Assembly: GCF_964340395.1 (NCBI RefSeq) | Contig: NC_135566.1 | Span: 2,502,501 to 2,566,500 of the forward strand | Reading direction: 5' to 3' | Source of the DNA: Glandiceps talaboti | Lineage: Eukaryota; Hemichordata; Enteropneusta; Spengelidae | DNA length: 64,000 nt | Shown: piece after piece, positions 12,638-24,462 of the stretch | Layout: every line of letters starts with the position of its first letter | Numbering within the stretch: position 1 is the stretch's first letter | Notes under the pieces: generated by a model | What the model saw: only the letters and a program-made list of their open reading frames with translations | Database searches by the model: none | Told to the model about the DNA's origin: nothing | Translations under genes and position numbers: made by a program

Positions 12638-12733
12638 TGTCTTAATCCTTGTATTTAAACCCGACTCGTCAACCTCCTCTCCAGAGAAACCCTGACAAAT
12701 CACGGGTTGCTTAGAGGGTCTCATTGGAAATCC
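12638..12733 (-). CDS. candidate minus-strand exon, phase 0/0
   Basis: On the minus strand the acceptor ataactcacttag precedes 96 open bases and a GTAAAC donor (plus 12632-12637). The 32 codons include GFPMRPSKQPVICQGF and EEVDESGLNTRIKT, a polar, protein-like composition. Both ends are phase 0. The frame continues past the donor to a stop at 12515, so a longer terminal exon is also possible. I recognise no family and see no partner exon nearby. Confidence 0.25.
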
Positions 12734-13536
12734 CTAAGTGAGTTATAAACATAGTGGTTGTAGGCTACGGGATTTTAATATCGAGTTATATTTTGCCGCA
12801 AACAAAATCCATGTTCAGATTTTTAGTTGTGTTCTGTGTATGAAAGGACCGTCCATATTTATTTGTTTACAAAAAATCTATCAAATTATGCGATTTACCA
12901 AACATAACTACTCCTGTATCTAATTCTGCTACAAAAACACACGTAAAGTAAAAATATCTTAAATTTGACACATGGAATATCATCTTGTAATTATGGCAAT
13001 ATTTCTAACTGTGGTTGATTTGGAGATGGTCATTTGATGTCCTATTTTTGAAACTATCCTAGGGGGTCTTTTCTTTGCGATGAAATGAACAACCCACTTT
13101 CAATTCAGTGGATCTCATCTTTGTTTGGAAATTCAGCAAATGAGACCAAATTGGTCAGGCCCTTAGGGAGATAGACATCCATGTATTACAGTCTGTTGGT
13201 GTACTATTACAAACTTGATGTATGTGTTTTCAGGCTCTGTTTTTTGTCTGCTACGAGTACTCTAGCTACGTCATCTTCTTATCTCTGAGCTAAGATACTA
13301 ATTGTGTTTGTTTCTCCTTCAGTAGTTTCTTTCAATGATATGTCAAATATGACATCCCAACCTAAAAGTCACATGCTGTACTAGTCAATGTTATTATCAG
13401 TTGTACTGCAGTTGTTAACCACATCGCCTTTATGCGACAACAATAGTACGTAATATTTTGGTTTAAAGAAAATAAAAATACACCGGTTTGGACAGAATAA
13501 TGATTGGGAGAAAGTTGGAACATTGGACATCCATAT

Positions 13537-13909
13537 TAGGCCTAATAAAAAATTGCATGGTTCCGATTACACTCAATTTTAGAATAGATGGGGTAGGTAG
13601 ATTTTTTATTTTATTTTATTATATTTTTGTGTGTGAGTGTCTAGTTCAGGTTTTCCATTGTTTTCCAAATGGTCACTGTGTTGTTTATTTCTTCCTATCA
13701 GATGTACAGCCATTACAGATTGGAAGAATAGTTTATATATTGTCTTTTTAAATTGATGTCAGTTTCCGCTTCCACTATTTCTCGTGAGACTTCACAATTT
13801 TTGTGATCTTATTTTTTTTCTTGAATACGTAAAAAAGGGTTAGGGTCGGCAGTGAAAAGCTAGGTGGGGTCAGGTAACTGGAACCAAACAATATTTTGTT
13901 GAAGCCTTA
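13537..13909 (+). mobile_element. MITE family 1, copy A (~370 bp)
   Basis: This segment is homologous along its length to the reverse complement of 44174-44570. Both copies share words such as GGTTCCGATTACAC (one base different in copy B), TTCTTCCTATCAGATG, CTCGTGAGACTTCAC and AGGTGGGGTC in the same order. The ends are inverted repeats, TAGGCCTAATAAAAAATTG against TAAGGCTTCAACAAAATATTG, and TA dinucleotides flank both ends. It has no coding capacity: a non-autonomous DNA transposon, possibly Tc1/mariner-type by the TA target. The frame at 13488-13751 lies within it and is not a gene. Confidence 0.75.
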
Positions 13910-15065
13910 ATGTTCATTTAAAAATTAAACAATAATAACAAATAATGTAGATGATAACAATATTATATAACATTAACTTTTCAATTGTACATGATATTTC
14001 GGAAAGCTATCTTTGAATGTTGCAATGAATGTTCAGATTTCAAAAAATCTTTTCGTTCTACTTATAAGATGGTGCAAAATATTTCTGTTTCCAAGTGATG
14101 TAATTTCAAACTTTTATTTGTAAATTCAAATTGGGTATTGACAAAACATTCTGTGGTTGAATAAGTTGGTTCAAAATGAAGGAATGATACAATGTAATCT
14201 TTAGGACTCCAATAATAAAACAGTACTTATCAAGAGTCTGGGACTGAATTATGGGCCTTTTAAACATAAGCCATGACCATGGGATTAAAACATGGGAGTT
14301 TAACCAAAACTGATTTAAATCTAAATGGAAGTTTTACAAGCAACTTGATCACGCTTAGGTTTTTAAGTGCATTTCGGTTTGGTGCTAATCTCTACTCATA
14401 AAATAAATATGCCATTGTGGTACAATTGATGTTAGGAATGATGGAATATCTAGGAACAATAGAAATGGAAGATATGTGTTTAATATAATTTGCATAGCAA
14501 TTAATTGATGGAAGACAGTGGGAATATTAAGAGTACACATTTAGGATTACAATTGGGATGGTATTAGAAATGAAATAGTGACATCTCTACCGGAGTTTTA
14601 TGATTACTAAAGTAGAAAAACTTGTTCACACTAATCAGGTGGAAAATAATAATGATGAAATGGAAAAGTGGAGGAGTGAAATATGCTTTGAGTATGACAG
14701 CTTGGTAAATGAATCTTTATTTGGTGAATTCTCCATAGATGGGGGATAAATTAATCGCCGACAGTTAGTGAGAAGTGATGTATTTTTTGTGACATATTCA
14801 CAATTTGCCATAGTAGTTAGTTTGCGAGTCCGTACAACAATGTGTAAGTGTTTGTGATAAAAATTGACTAATTTAGTTTATTACAGTTTGTTCAGTACAT
14901 ATTTACATTTACTATCATATCATAAAAGATTGAGACAATATCATCAGATACACATCATCTGTCATTGTTTTCAATATCTCTTTATTTGTTAAAATATGTA
15001 ATTTATTATCTGTTTCTAACTTTTTTCTCGTTTTCATACCATGATGACATCATTGATGTCTGCAG
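13910..15065. other. AT-rich non-coding sequence
   Basis: No gene, RNA gene or clear repeat is visible. CpG is scarce from here onward, which contrasts with the first 12.9 kb. Confidence 0.5.
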
Positions 15066-15134
15066 GGAAAAGTTACCTGAAGAAAATGAACAACGCACAG
15101 AATTCAATTATTATGCAAAACAGTTTGACCTCAG
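15066..15134 (+). CDS. candidate 69-nt exon, frame ambiguous
   Basis: The acceptor tgatgtctgcag and donor CTCAG|GTCAAT (moderate) enclose 69 bases, a multiple of three. Two frames are open through the segment and beyond. The phase-2 frame reads EKLPEENEQRTEFNYYAKQF and, if unspliced, ends at a stop at 15177; the phase-1 frame reads GKSYLKKMNNAQNS and is also open. Phase 1 would fit after the donor at 8790. The first frame is the more protein-like. No family is recognised, and with two open frames neither is well supported. Confidence 0.25.
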
Positions 15135-15779
15135 GTCAATTACTGTTTCCCGGCAACAACTTGACCCTGTGTATTAGCAAGCCACTTTGGTTGATGTCAG
15201 AATGAATAAATAGGAAATTGATTGTAAAATATATAGCGTCAACTTGTTTCCTCTATTTTACTTCTCCTGGTTGTTTCATCTACGTCTTTCCTATCCAATC
15301 AAAATGATAACACAGACGTCACGCAGATTTGATTTTGTCACTGTCATCCTTCATTCTCTGAACAAAATCTGAAAACAAACAAATACAGAAAAGATGTTAT
15401 AACTGTGAAACACAAACATAATGTGCACAATTTCAAAAAAGAATTGTATGTCATTTTGTACATTTCACTACTATTACTGTAAACAACTCACACACTATTT
15501 TCTATGATTTTGTGACTTTAATACATGTACTGTTGATATTTTATTTCTTCAAATTTGTGATTTTTATCAACATGATAAGTGAAACATTCTACTCTGACCC
15601 CATTTTAAATGATTGGAGATGTTCAACTAATAACAGAATGGTATTTATATCAAGTTTAAGCACATATGACTACAAGAAATATAGCAAACAGTACAAGATG
15701 TTTGACAAATACAAGTTGTCAGTAAAAAGCAAGTTGTAAGCTTAAAAAGTGTTTCCATTGATATTGAATTTTGGTGAAA

Positions 15780-15821
15780 ATGAGACACAATGGGAAACCA
15801 AAGACAAGAGCAAAGCTACAA
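15780..15821 (+). CDS. possible small exon before a perfect donor
   Basis: An ATG at 15780 opens 14 codons (MRHNGKPKTRAKLQ) that end at CAA|GTAAGTATT, a near-ideal donor. No acceptor with a pyrimidine tract is visible upstream, so it could only be a first exon or a chance donor. The basic peptide has no recognisable features. Confidence 0.18.
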
Positions 15822-16724
15822 GTAAGTATTCTTCTCCATGTTATATTGGTACACTATTTTGATTTACAAACTGTAACCATCAACTTAAACTGTAGAGGCA
15901 CGTGGACTCGGGACTCTGTCTTACATAATCGTAAAACTAAGGGACTAACATAGAATGTTGGCTATTCACTGTCAATGATACAAAGTTAATTTATGTTAGG
16001 GGGCTTAATCCTATTCCTATCCCTTACCCAAACTCCCTAGCTTTACCACAAATACAAATCTATTGTACTGTCAGTCCACTGTTCTACATTTTTGCTGATA
16101 AAGTAAAACCGACATAGTGAGTGACGAAGTCTTGTTAGATTATTTTGACTGATGGTGTGGTAAACGAACAAGCTGTCAACATATCAGGACTTTTTGGATG
16201 AGTTTTCACCAATCAAAAACAGTTATGTGTCAACCAACCAAAATCTAATATATTAGCCAATCAAAATCTCATTTACATGATGAAACTCTATCTTATCAGC
16301 TTGAAGGCTTGAATACACATTTCTTTCTCCAAGTTTCTGGTAATATATCTTTGTGGCCTGCTTTGACATTGAACATTGTGTAATGTGATGAAATGTTAAA
16401 AAATGTAATGCAATGAAATATCAATAAATTAAATATAAAATAATCTTATTTGATGACGCCCAAATGGTTGTATTTATTTTTCTTTTTTTCATTTGTCGAA
16501 TTACCTATTTAGCTGATTATGGTCCTGTGTACTCTAGCTTGATGTCCATGTGTAAGCAGTCATTTACTTGTTTGTTAACACAATGTAAATTTATATATAA
16601 ATAGGACATCCGTAGGTAGAAAAAGGTTTTGTACCAAGTACTATGTAGAATTTTCCCGCAACTTTTATTTTTGTACTTGTCACTATATCGATCGTGCTCT
16701 AGACTAATATTTGTTACCTAACCC

Positions 16725-17187
16725 TGGGTATGGTGAGGGGGGAGAGGGAAGGGGGTGTATAGTAGTGGAGGAGTACTGTTGATGTGGTATGGTGAGGGGG
16801 GAGGGGGAAGGGGGTGTATAGTAGTGGAGGAGTACTGTTGATGGGGTATGGTGAGGGGGGAGGGGGAAGGGGGTGTATAGTAGTGGAGGAGTACTGTTGA
16901 TGGGGTATGGTGAGGGGGAAGGGGGTGTATAGTAGTGGAGGAGTTCTGTTGATGGGGTATGGTGAGGGAGAGGGGGGAAGGGGGTGTATAGTAGTGGAGG
17001 AGTACTGTTGATGGGGTATGGTGAGGGGGAAGGGGTGTATAGTAGTGGAGGAGTTCTGTTGATGGGGTATGGTGAGGGGGGAGGGGGGAAGGGGGTGTAT
17101 AGTAGTGGAGGAGTACTGTTGATGGGGTATGGTGAGGGGGGAGGGGGAAGGGGGTGTATAGTAGTGGAGGAGTACTGTTGATGGGGA
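16725..17187. repeat. G-rich minisatellite, ~59-bp unit, 8 copies
   Basis: The shared word gtgtatagtagtggagga recurs at 16755, 16814, 16873, 16925, 16984, 17035, 17095 and 17154, so spacing is 51-60 bp. Each unit carries one or more GGGG(G) runs on the plus strand, enough G tracts for G-quadruplexes. Proline-rich minus-strand frames through it are artefacts of the C-rich strand. Confidence 0.95.
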
Positions 17188-17310
17188 TGAGGAAGCAAAT
17201 AAGTAAGATGGCAATGTTCTACTAATTGTTGCACAACATTTTTTTCACTATTAAAACAGGAATTTTTTTCTCCAGAAGTTTCAATTATAAAAAGTCAAGA
17301 ATTTACTATT

Positions 17311-17450
17311 GGAAACATGGCAACACAGTATCCAACCACAGTAACTACATGGCTACAGAGTATCCAACCACGGTAACTACATGGCTACAGAGTATCCAAC
17401 CACGGTAACTACATGGCAACACAGTATCCAACCACGGTAACTACAGACGA
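17311..17450. repeat. 32-bp minisatellite, ~4 copies
   Basis: The word agtatccaaccacggtaact recurs at 17327, 17359, 17391 and 17423, exactly 32 bp apart. Units alternate between atggcaacac and atggctacag at the junction. Confidence 0.92.
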
Positions 17451-17602
17451 TTGCTAAACAGACGATATGTTAGCCTTCTCATATTAACCACATGTAGTGA
17501 CTTTATGACTACACGGCCATACACCTTGATTCAAACAAAGAAGCCATCACACATCAAATAAATCAGCTTTCCCAGACAGTTTCCACCAAGTTTGTAGCAC
17601 AG

Positions 17603-17663
17603 CAGGGACACCCTCTCAGCATTCAGCACCCGATCTACCCGACAGTAAAACGACCATCAAAAG
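17603..17663 (+). CDS. candidate 61-nt exon within a longer open stretch
   Basis: The acceptor tttgtagcacag and donor AAAAG|GTCAGG (moderate) enclose 61 bases. In phase 0 they read QGHPLSIQHPIYPTVKRPSK. In phase 1 they read GTPSQHSAPDLPDSKTTIKR, and that frame is open for more than 60 codons (about 17528-17746), ending with a Lys/Arg-rich stretch and NCEIC. Two open frames in a GC-richer island could mean an exon or a conserved regulatory element. No domain is established; the two-cysteine word is too short to call a zinc motif. Confidence 0.25.
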
Positions 17664-18140
17664 GTCAGGGAGAAAATTAGCAAAGAAAATGAGAAAATGT
17701 GTGAATTGTGAGATTTGTGTATTAAAGTTAGTAAGGAGGTCGTGACACGACAGATAAAAACGTTAGTCACCAAGCGGGAAAACTGTTAACCGGTTTATTT
17801 TCAGATAATAAAATCTGCTGTTTTCGCGACCTCTCTGACCCTAATATAGCGAATGAAATCAAAGCTATGCTGACACAGATTATCTAAAAATGCAAGCGTT
17901 TTGCTAATGATTGTCAATCTAGTGCATAACATTTACTCTAATTATTGCAAAACTGGCAGGACAATTTGTAGGAGGCACTACCTGAATTTCAAAATATAAC
18001 TTGATTTTATACGTTGTCTAGGGAATGGTTTTGAAACCTAGAATGTAAACGACATTTTTATTGGTATCGTTATTATCATTGGTAGAATAATTCAAACATT
18101 GGTAGATTTCAAATCACTGCAGCTCTCTGATGGTGATATA

Positions 18141-18346
18141 CTGTAAACCTGCATATTTTCACAACTAGAAAATTTTGCGATTTTACAGTCTTCATGTAGT
18201 TCACAAAGATTAATTTTCACTAATAACCATACTGGTACATTGCATTATGCAGAAATATATATTTTCGCTACTAATTATTTTCGCGTTTTTGTTTTGGAGC
18301 GAAATTAGCGAAAATAAATCTTACGCGAACATTTCCAGGTTTACAG
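18141..18346. mobile_element. 206-bp MITE with CTGTAAACCTG ends
   Basis: The left end ctgtaaacctgcata and the right end (reverse complement ctgtaaacctggaaat) are inverted repeats. Both ends are flanked by TA (18139-18140, 18347-18348), consistent with a TA target duplication. Internal words ttttcgct, attttcgcg and gcgaaattagcgaaaat make most of it foldable. Elements of this style are, from general knowledge, abundant in marine invertebrate genomes. It has no coding capacity. Confidence 0.8.
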
Positions 18347-18431
18347 TATGGGCTGTGATAGAGCAGTGGAGAGGATGCACTTAATAGAATAGTTTTAGAA
18401 GAACCAGGTTTATAAATGGTAAATTTAACTA

Positions 18432-18672
18432 GGTTAAAAGAAACACAAAACCGGCAAAAATTTATCCATAAATCATTAAAATGTCAAATTTATATATAAT
18501 TCAGTGTGGAAAATAGACTTTTGGACTTTACCACAAAATGGCTGAATTTACAAACGGCTAAAAGAAACATAATATGGCCAGCAAAAACATGACCAAAAAT
18601 CACTAAAATGTCCAATTTATCTAGAATTCAATGACGTTTAGACTTTGCCACAAAATGGTAGAATTTACAAAT
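18432..18672. repeat. 124-bp tandem duplication (diverged)
   Basis: Two units start at 18432 (ggttaaaagaaacac) and 18556 (ggctaaaagaaacat) and match through the word ccacaaaatgg near their ends. Divergence is roughly 20%. The frame 18631-18921 begins inside the second unit and has no supported function. Confidence 0.8.
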
Positions 18673-20559
18673 TCTTCACCTCATAATACCCAGAAACTAA
18701 CTTTTTCAGTCGTTTTTCAGATATTTTTATGCTTGGTAATTTTTTTGGATGTCAATGTAGAAATGATCAGTTTGCTTTCAAAACTGGACAAGATTTGTTG
18801 TATTTCATATCATGTAAATTTGAATATTTCAAATCAACCCATATTTCATAATATAAGATTTAGTAAATCTGTCTTTAGAGACATCTTTCAGACTTGTAGC
18901 CTTCTTGGAAAGAATACATGAAACATTCAACTGGCCTTTTCCAAATCAATGTATATTGTACAAGTTTGTTATGCCGCTAGGAGCTATAATTTTTCATTGC
19001 CACATTAAAACAAAATCTCTTTCAAAAAAAATAAAATATCTGCCAATAAAATTGTCCAATATCTGACATGTTTATGACCTCACAAGTAACCGACATATAA
19101 TTTTTATTACCACTGAAAAGTTGTTGAAATGTAGTTCACCCATGGGTGATTACCTGCACAGCTCCAAATTTAGCCATGAAAGTTCTCTTTCTCTCTCCTT
19201 TTTTTGAGTAATAACATGAATTATTGAACTGAATATGCAAAAATAATCTCAACAGTTGCAAAGAAATACAGTATATATATAACAAATTAACAAAATTTCT
19301 TTGTCAGGTCATAATTTTAGTCATCAGATTTTGTTAACCAGTCCACCAAATTTCAAATTTAGTGAACGATAAATTTCATAATTTTATTTTGTTTCACATA
19401 AAAAATGTGATTTTCTTTGACTGCTTTGAATTTGCTGGAAAATAATTGTTAGAAATTAAAGATTTTTATGACAGCATTTTGAATTTTATCATAGCTTTTC
19501 ATTTTTGTCTGAGGTAATACACACAGAATACAAATTGAATTTATGAAGATAAAATATTATGTTAATGAGTACAGATCAAAAGAATACATAACAACCACTA
19601 GACTACATCTGTGAATTTAATTTAAAACTTTTGCATGCAAAATTACTACCAAACCAGAGTCACTATTGAGTTTCAATTTGGCAGCACGATGTTCTTTTCA
19701 TATCACACGTTATATTACTGTAGTTTTTATTTATATTTTACATCTCGGATGTATTAGTACGCCTGTGCTACTTTTTAAACCGAGTATAAATAAAATAAAA
19801 TAATATTAAATAATATAAACTGATTTGTGTTCACAGTGAGATAAAATGTATCATTTTATATGCTTGCACAATCTCAGTATCTGTATTTTTTTAAATGAAA
19901 TTTGCACCAAAAAACTGTGCAATGTAAAAAACACAGTGCCATCGAATTGAATTTCTAGAGTCACTCTGGTTTGGTAGTACTTTAGTATAAATACAATTCC
20001 TCAAATAATTTCTGATTAACTAAGCAAATATTTCCTGGTTGACATTGGTTATGATGTATTTCATACATACGTATTTATACTGATGATCGAAGTATAAAAA
20101 CCAAAAGATCTTCAAAGTAAAAAATATTAAGCACAGATATTCAATTTTTGAATTTAATAAAACAAGATATATTACAACTAAATATCGAGTTCTTTCAACA
20201 ATAATATAAATCATGACTTTTTTCCAAATATCAAATTATTTAAATTTCAGATTGCATTGAAATATGGTGAAATTTCTATTGTATGCACAGCATTTTGTAC
20301 AGAATATAACAATACACATGGATTGAGAATTTATCATGATGGAACAAAAACAGAAAAAAATAAACAAATAAAATAAATAAATGCAGAAATAAATAATTCA
20401 GAAGTGTATTGAATCTGTAGCTGAATAGAAAACTGCAGGAAATTGCATAAAAAAGATCTTGTATAGCAAATTTACCCTTTGAATAGTTTGAACTTTTATC
20501 TTTGTTAAGACTGGGAAGTTAGTTTATTATTCATTATGTGGAGGAAATCACCAACAATT
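18673..20559. other. AT-rich non-coding sequence
   Basis: There is no gene or RNA gene. The sequence is very AT-rich and low in CpG, with short A and T runs. Confidence 0.55.
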
Positions 20560-20810
20560 GCTCTTCATATTTCAGACCTAATGTACGCTAAAGTGCTCAA
20601 TATAATTCCGATCTTATTGCCAGTACAGTGTGTATTAAATCTCAACCAGGCCGTATTTCTGCCATGCTAAGACTCGCTTTTAAGCTGCATGGCATAAACG
20701 TGAATTGGAGAGTGCTTTATCGCCGAATTTAATAATTCACGACAGCTAAGCATGAGATGGAGAGATAAAGCTGAAAGGCCATTATTTATGTGTTAAATAC
20801 AGTTACTAGA
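20560..20810. promoter_or_regulatory. candidate conserved non-coding element 1
   Basis: This GC- and CpG-richer island sits in AT-rich surroundings. It contains the near-palindrome gaatttaataattcac (about 20725-20740) with TAAT homeodomain cores, an ATTATTTATG word, and gccatgctaag / gctgcatggcat. It has no open frame of note. The resemblance to developmental enhancers is inference from composition and motif density only. Confidence 0.25.
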
Positions 20811-21798
20811 GCACATATGTTTCCCCCAGCTGTGTGAAAACACTACGATAACGAAAAACAATTACTATCGTCACAGATTTTCCATTGCTGTTTTGAGACA
20901 CAAAATATGCAACTCAAAATCATATTTGGAAAATTCTGATTTATAGACTTGTTTGAACTTTTGTACCAGATTATTTGTATCTGACTTTACTTTTTATTTG
21001 TATCTGAGTGAAGTAAACTAAGGTTTTGTATAAAAAAAAGTGTGATAGAAATTGGTATGTGTTGTCACGTTACTCTTTTACAAGAAAACCATTATCGTTA
21101 AAATGGTAAACTATGGCATGGTTAGAATAAACTATTGCCTGAATTTACTTACGTTACTGGTTAGAACAAACATGAAAAGACTCACATGCACTGCTTTCTA
21201 CTCTAGTCGATTTGTAATATTTGGTAAGATGACAAAACTGGGGGAACTTTTACTGCTATTTTGACATTACATCTATGATAATGAAGTATTGCTCTATATT
21301 TTATCTTTAACACATAATAATACAAGATAAAAAAAATCACCAAAGTTTATTTTAGGTGATATTTTTTGTAAATTTAAGACTTGTTACATTGTAGTGTCAG
21401 TCAAGGTTACAAACTTCTAGCACCAACGTGGTGACATAAATTTTTTTCATTCTTGTATTCACTCAAAACATGTAACATGTAGTACACCTCGAACGATATT
21501 GATGCGATGTCACCAAAATTTTTTTTTACTCATTGAGTACCAATTTTCATTTGTAACTATGAAACTAGAGTCCATGATGTCACCTAAAATTGTTCTCATT
21601 GTATATAAAATGTAAATATTTTACTCTATATTATGAGTTGTTGTCGTTTTCTATTTCAACAAATGGCTAATACTGTTCTTTCAATGCCTCAATTCTATGA
21701 GCAAAATTACATAAGATATTTATACTCCCTTAGAAAGCACAAATTTTCATGATTAATTCTAGAAGTTTATTTAACTAGAAGATGGATACAGAATGCTG
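20811..21798. other. AT-rich non-coding sequence
   Basis: No supported gene or repeat is present. The 70-codon frame at 21052-21264 has no splice support. Confidence 0.5.
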
Positions 21799-21862
21799 GG
21801 GTGGGGTGGGTGGGGGTGGGGTGGGGTGGGGGTGGGGTGGGGTGGGGTGGGGGTGGGGGTAA
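21799..21862. repeat. (GGGGT)n G-rich repeat
   Basis: GGGGTGGGGT units repeat with occasional GGGGGT. The G tracts could form G-quadruplexes. Confidence 0.9.
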
Positions 21863-22254
21863 GGGTAAACTGTTGAGTATCCATCAAACATATAAAAATG
21901 GTAAAAGGTCAATAACTACTTAGACAACACTAATCAAGTATTGTTGTCATGCCAATACAATCCTATAAAGAAGATTACAAAATCAGAGACTTTTTGGTGG
22001 CATGAATGTTGACTAGGAGACGAGAACCTGTTAATACACTACTATGTTTTCATATTACCAACTCCTGATTTAAGAGTAGGTTTGTTTCATTTCATTCATA
22101 CATGCATAGTTCACACTTCTCGCAAGGCCCCCAAACTTGTTACAGACACGTACACAAGATTACATTATTGAATCAACTGTATAAGCTACTTAGACTTAGG
22201 GTCAGAACTCTGTCAGTATGTACTGTACTAATGACTTCATGTGTCAGTTTGTAG

Positions 22255-22645
22255 AATTAAGTAAATAAATTTGCATATGGAACAAACCAAGCAAAATAAT
22301 TTGCATATGGCACAAATCAAGTAAATAAATTTGCATATGTAACATTCAAGTAAATAAATCTGCATATGCTACAAATCAAGTAGACAACTTTACATATGGC
22401 ACAAATCAAGTAAACAACTTTACATATGGCACAAATCAAGTAAATAAATTTGCATATGAACAAAACAAGTAAATAAATTTGCATATGGAACAAAACAAAT
22501 ATTTGAATATGAACAAAGAAAGGAAATAAATTTGCATATGGAACAAATATCAAGAAAGTAAATTTGCATATGGAACTTAAAAATCTAGTATATTTGTACA
22601 TGACACACATTCAAGTAATTACATTTGCATATAGAATATTAATGA
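22255..22645. repeat. ~30-bp minisatellite carrying the POU octamer
   Basis: About 13 units of roughly 30 bp follow the pattern aagtaaataaatttgcatatgg-acaaatc. The octamer ATTTGCAT, the binding word of POU/Oct proteins, is intact in eight units (near 22270, 22300, 22330, 22449, 22479, 22531, 22562, 22622) and mutated in the rest. The minus-strand frame 22317-22610 with repeating hydrophobic words is an artefact of the near-30-bp (3n) period. Confidence 0.9.
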
Positions 22646-22779
22646 GAGAAATCATGATGGTACAGACTACATATCTCCATGGCATAACTATGATGGGTGA
22701 CCTCAATAAACAGTGAGACAAATATGGATAGACATCTATCCATTGTAATACTGTCCTTGATGAAAACACAGCGATCTAC

Positions 22780-23290
22780 GGAAACACTTGACATGACTTG
22801 TGAAATATTCTAAAAAGAGAAACATGCATAATACCAATATAAAACCTACAACTGCCTTCACTAAAAGTCAAAGTATCAATTCACAACAAAGCTTTAATTC
22901 TCCTTTCGGATTTTTACAAAATCAATAAAAAATCATTACGACTCAATGTTCCTTGGAAAGCCACAAAAACGGACGTTAAAAGCAAGCCTGCACCACCCTG
23001 ACTGTAATGGATGTTTTTAATAGCATAATAGGACCAGCTTTCGTTGAAACTGAAAGAAAGTGATGTAGAAATCAATTGCTGGGCTGCATTAAAGCTGTAA
23101 ATGTAGTTTTAAGACCTCTTTTTTGTGCACCATAATTCATCTTACTGTTTCTGGCTGGCATCACCCTTGGGCCCTGATCCCAATTACACTCGTCTCTCTT
23201 TGGAGAATCTGTCTGAGGGATGAACACTGAACCTTGTTTATAGCACAACTGAGAGTAGCTTTATTTTAGGCTCCAACTCTCCTCTCTCAT
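22780..23290. promoter_or_regulatory. candidate conserved non-coding element 2
   Basis: Two GC-richer blocks (about 22880-23090 and 23130-23250) contain aatcaataaaaaatcattac, a Hox/Pbx-like word, gacgttaaaagc, ggctgcattaaagctgtaaa and ttgggccctgatcccaatta. No coding frame is convincing. Confidence 0.2.
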
Positions 23291-23389
23291 CTCTTCTTTG
23301 CCTTCCCTTTTACTTCTCTGGTCTATCCATCTTGTCTAAACAGCTTTGCATCATTTCACTTGGGCTGTCATTGTTTATTCCATGTCAGT

Positions 23390-24005
23390 CAGTCCGTCCA
23401 TCCACTGGACTGTCTTGTCTGTCCATATCTTTCTGTCTGTTTGTCCTCCTGTCTGTCTGTGTCTGTCTGTCTGTCTATATCGCTTCTTGTCTGTCTGCAC
23501 AGCTGTCATTGTCTATTCCTTGTCTGTCCATCCATCTATCTTCCATCTGTCTGTGTATACTGGTATTGTTCAGTTTGACTGTCCACCTATCTGTTGTATT
23601 GTGTATTCCTTGTCTATCTATCCATCTGTCCATTCGTCAGTCTGTCCGTCTGTCCACCCATCCATCAATCTATCTGCCTGTCCATCTGTCTACCGGTATT
23701 GTCCTATCTAACTGTTCATCTGGCTGTCCAATACAAATATCTTCTTGTCTGTCTATTCATCCATTTGTTGTTATATATTCCTTGTTCATCAATTCATCCA
23801 TCCATCCACTTACTTGTCCATCTCTGTTTAGCATTTTCATGACGGACTCTTTGTTCCTCTGTATCTCTACATCTCTTCCTGTCTATCTACCAATCCATTT
23901 GTTATTGTTTATTCCCTGTCTGTCTGTCGGTCTGTCTGTCTGTCTGTCTGTCTGACTGACTGACTGACTGACTGACTGACTGTCTGTCTGTCTGTCTGTC
24001 CTTTG
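23390..24005. repeat. degenerate (TGTC/CATC)n tetranucleotide region
   Basis: This is a long stretch of decayed TGTC and CATC words, ending in purer TGTC and TGAC arrays at about 23917-24001. Overlapping long frames in all three plus-strand phases (Ser/Cys/Leu/Val-rich) come from the repeat and are not genes. Confidence 0.9.
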
Positions 24006-24174
24006 TCCATCTGTTTGTTGGTCTGCATGTCTACTCTGTATCTTTCTGACTCTCTTCTATCCATCCTTTCTGTGTCTGTATTTTCTACCCATATTTTTTG
24101 TTTCTATATCTGTCTCTTTTCTATCCATGCTTTGTACTTAATTCTCTTTTTCTATATACATTTAAATCAAACTC

Positions 24175-24215
<41 letters not shown>

Positions 24216-24462
24216 TGGTCTGTCTGTGTGTCTGTTGGTCTGTATGTATGTATGTATGTATGTATGTATGTATGTATGTATGTATGTATGTATGTATGTA
24301 TGTATGTCTGTCTGTCTGTCTGTCTGTCTCTCTGTCTGTCTGTATGTATGTATGTATGTATGTATGTATGTATGTATGTATGTATGTATGTATGTATGTA
24401 TGTATGTATGTATGTATGTATGTATGTCTGTTTGTCTGTTTGTCTGTCTGTCTGTCTGTCTT
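24175..24462. repeat. (TGTC)n-(TGTA)n compound microsatellite
   Basis: Alternating blocks of perfect TGTC and TGTA are present, about 70 tetramers in all. Frames on both strands through it are artefacts. Confidence 0.97.

Noticed and set aside
13488-13751. 87-codon frame with hydrophobic stretch
   Set aside because: Lies within MITE family 1, and a related frame exists in the inverted copy at 44233-44481.
16704-17234. Proline-rich minus-strand frames of 166 and 176 codons
   Set aside because: Two overlapping frames are equally open because the strand is C-rich and repetitive; no start context or splice signals.
17528-17746. CXXC-type zinc finger (KCVNCEIC)
   Set aside because: Only one short pair of cysteine words is present and the rest of the domain is missing.
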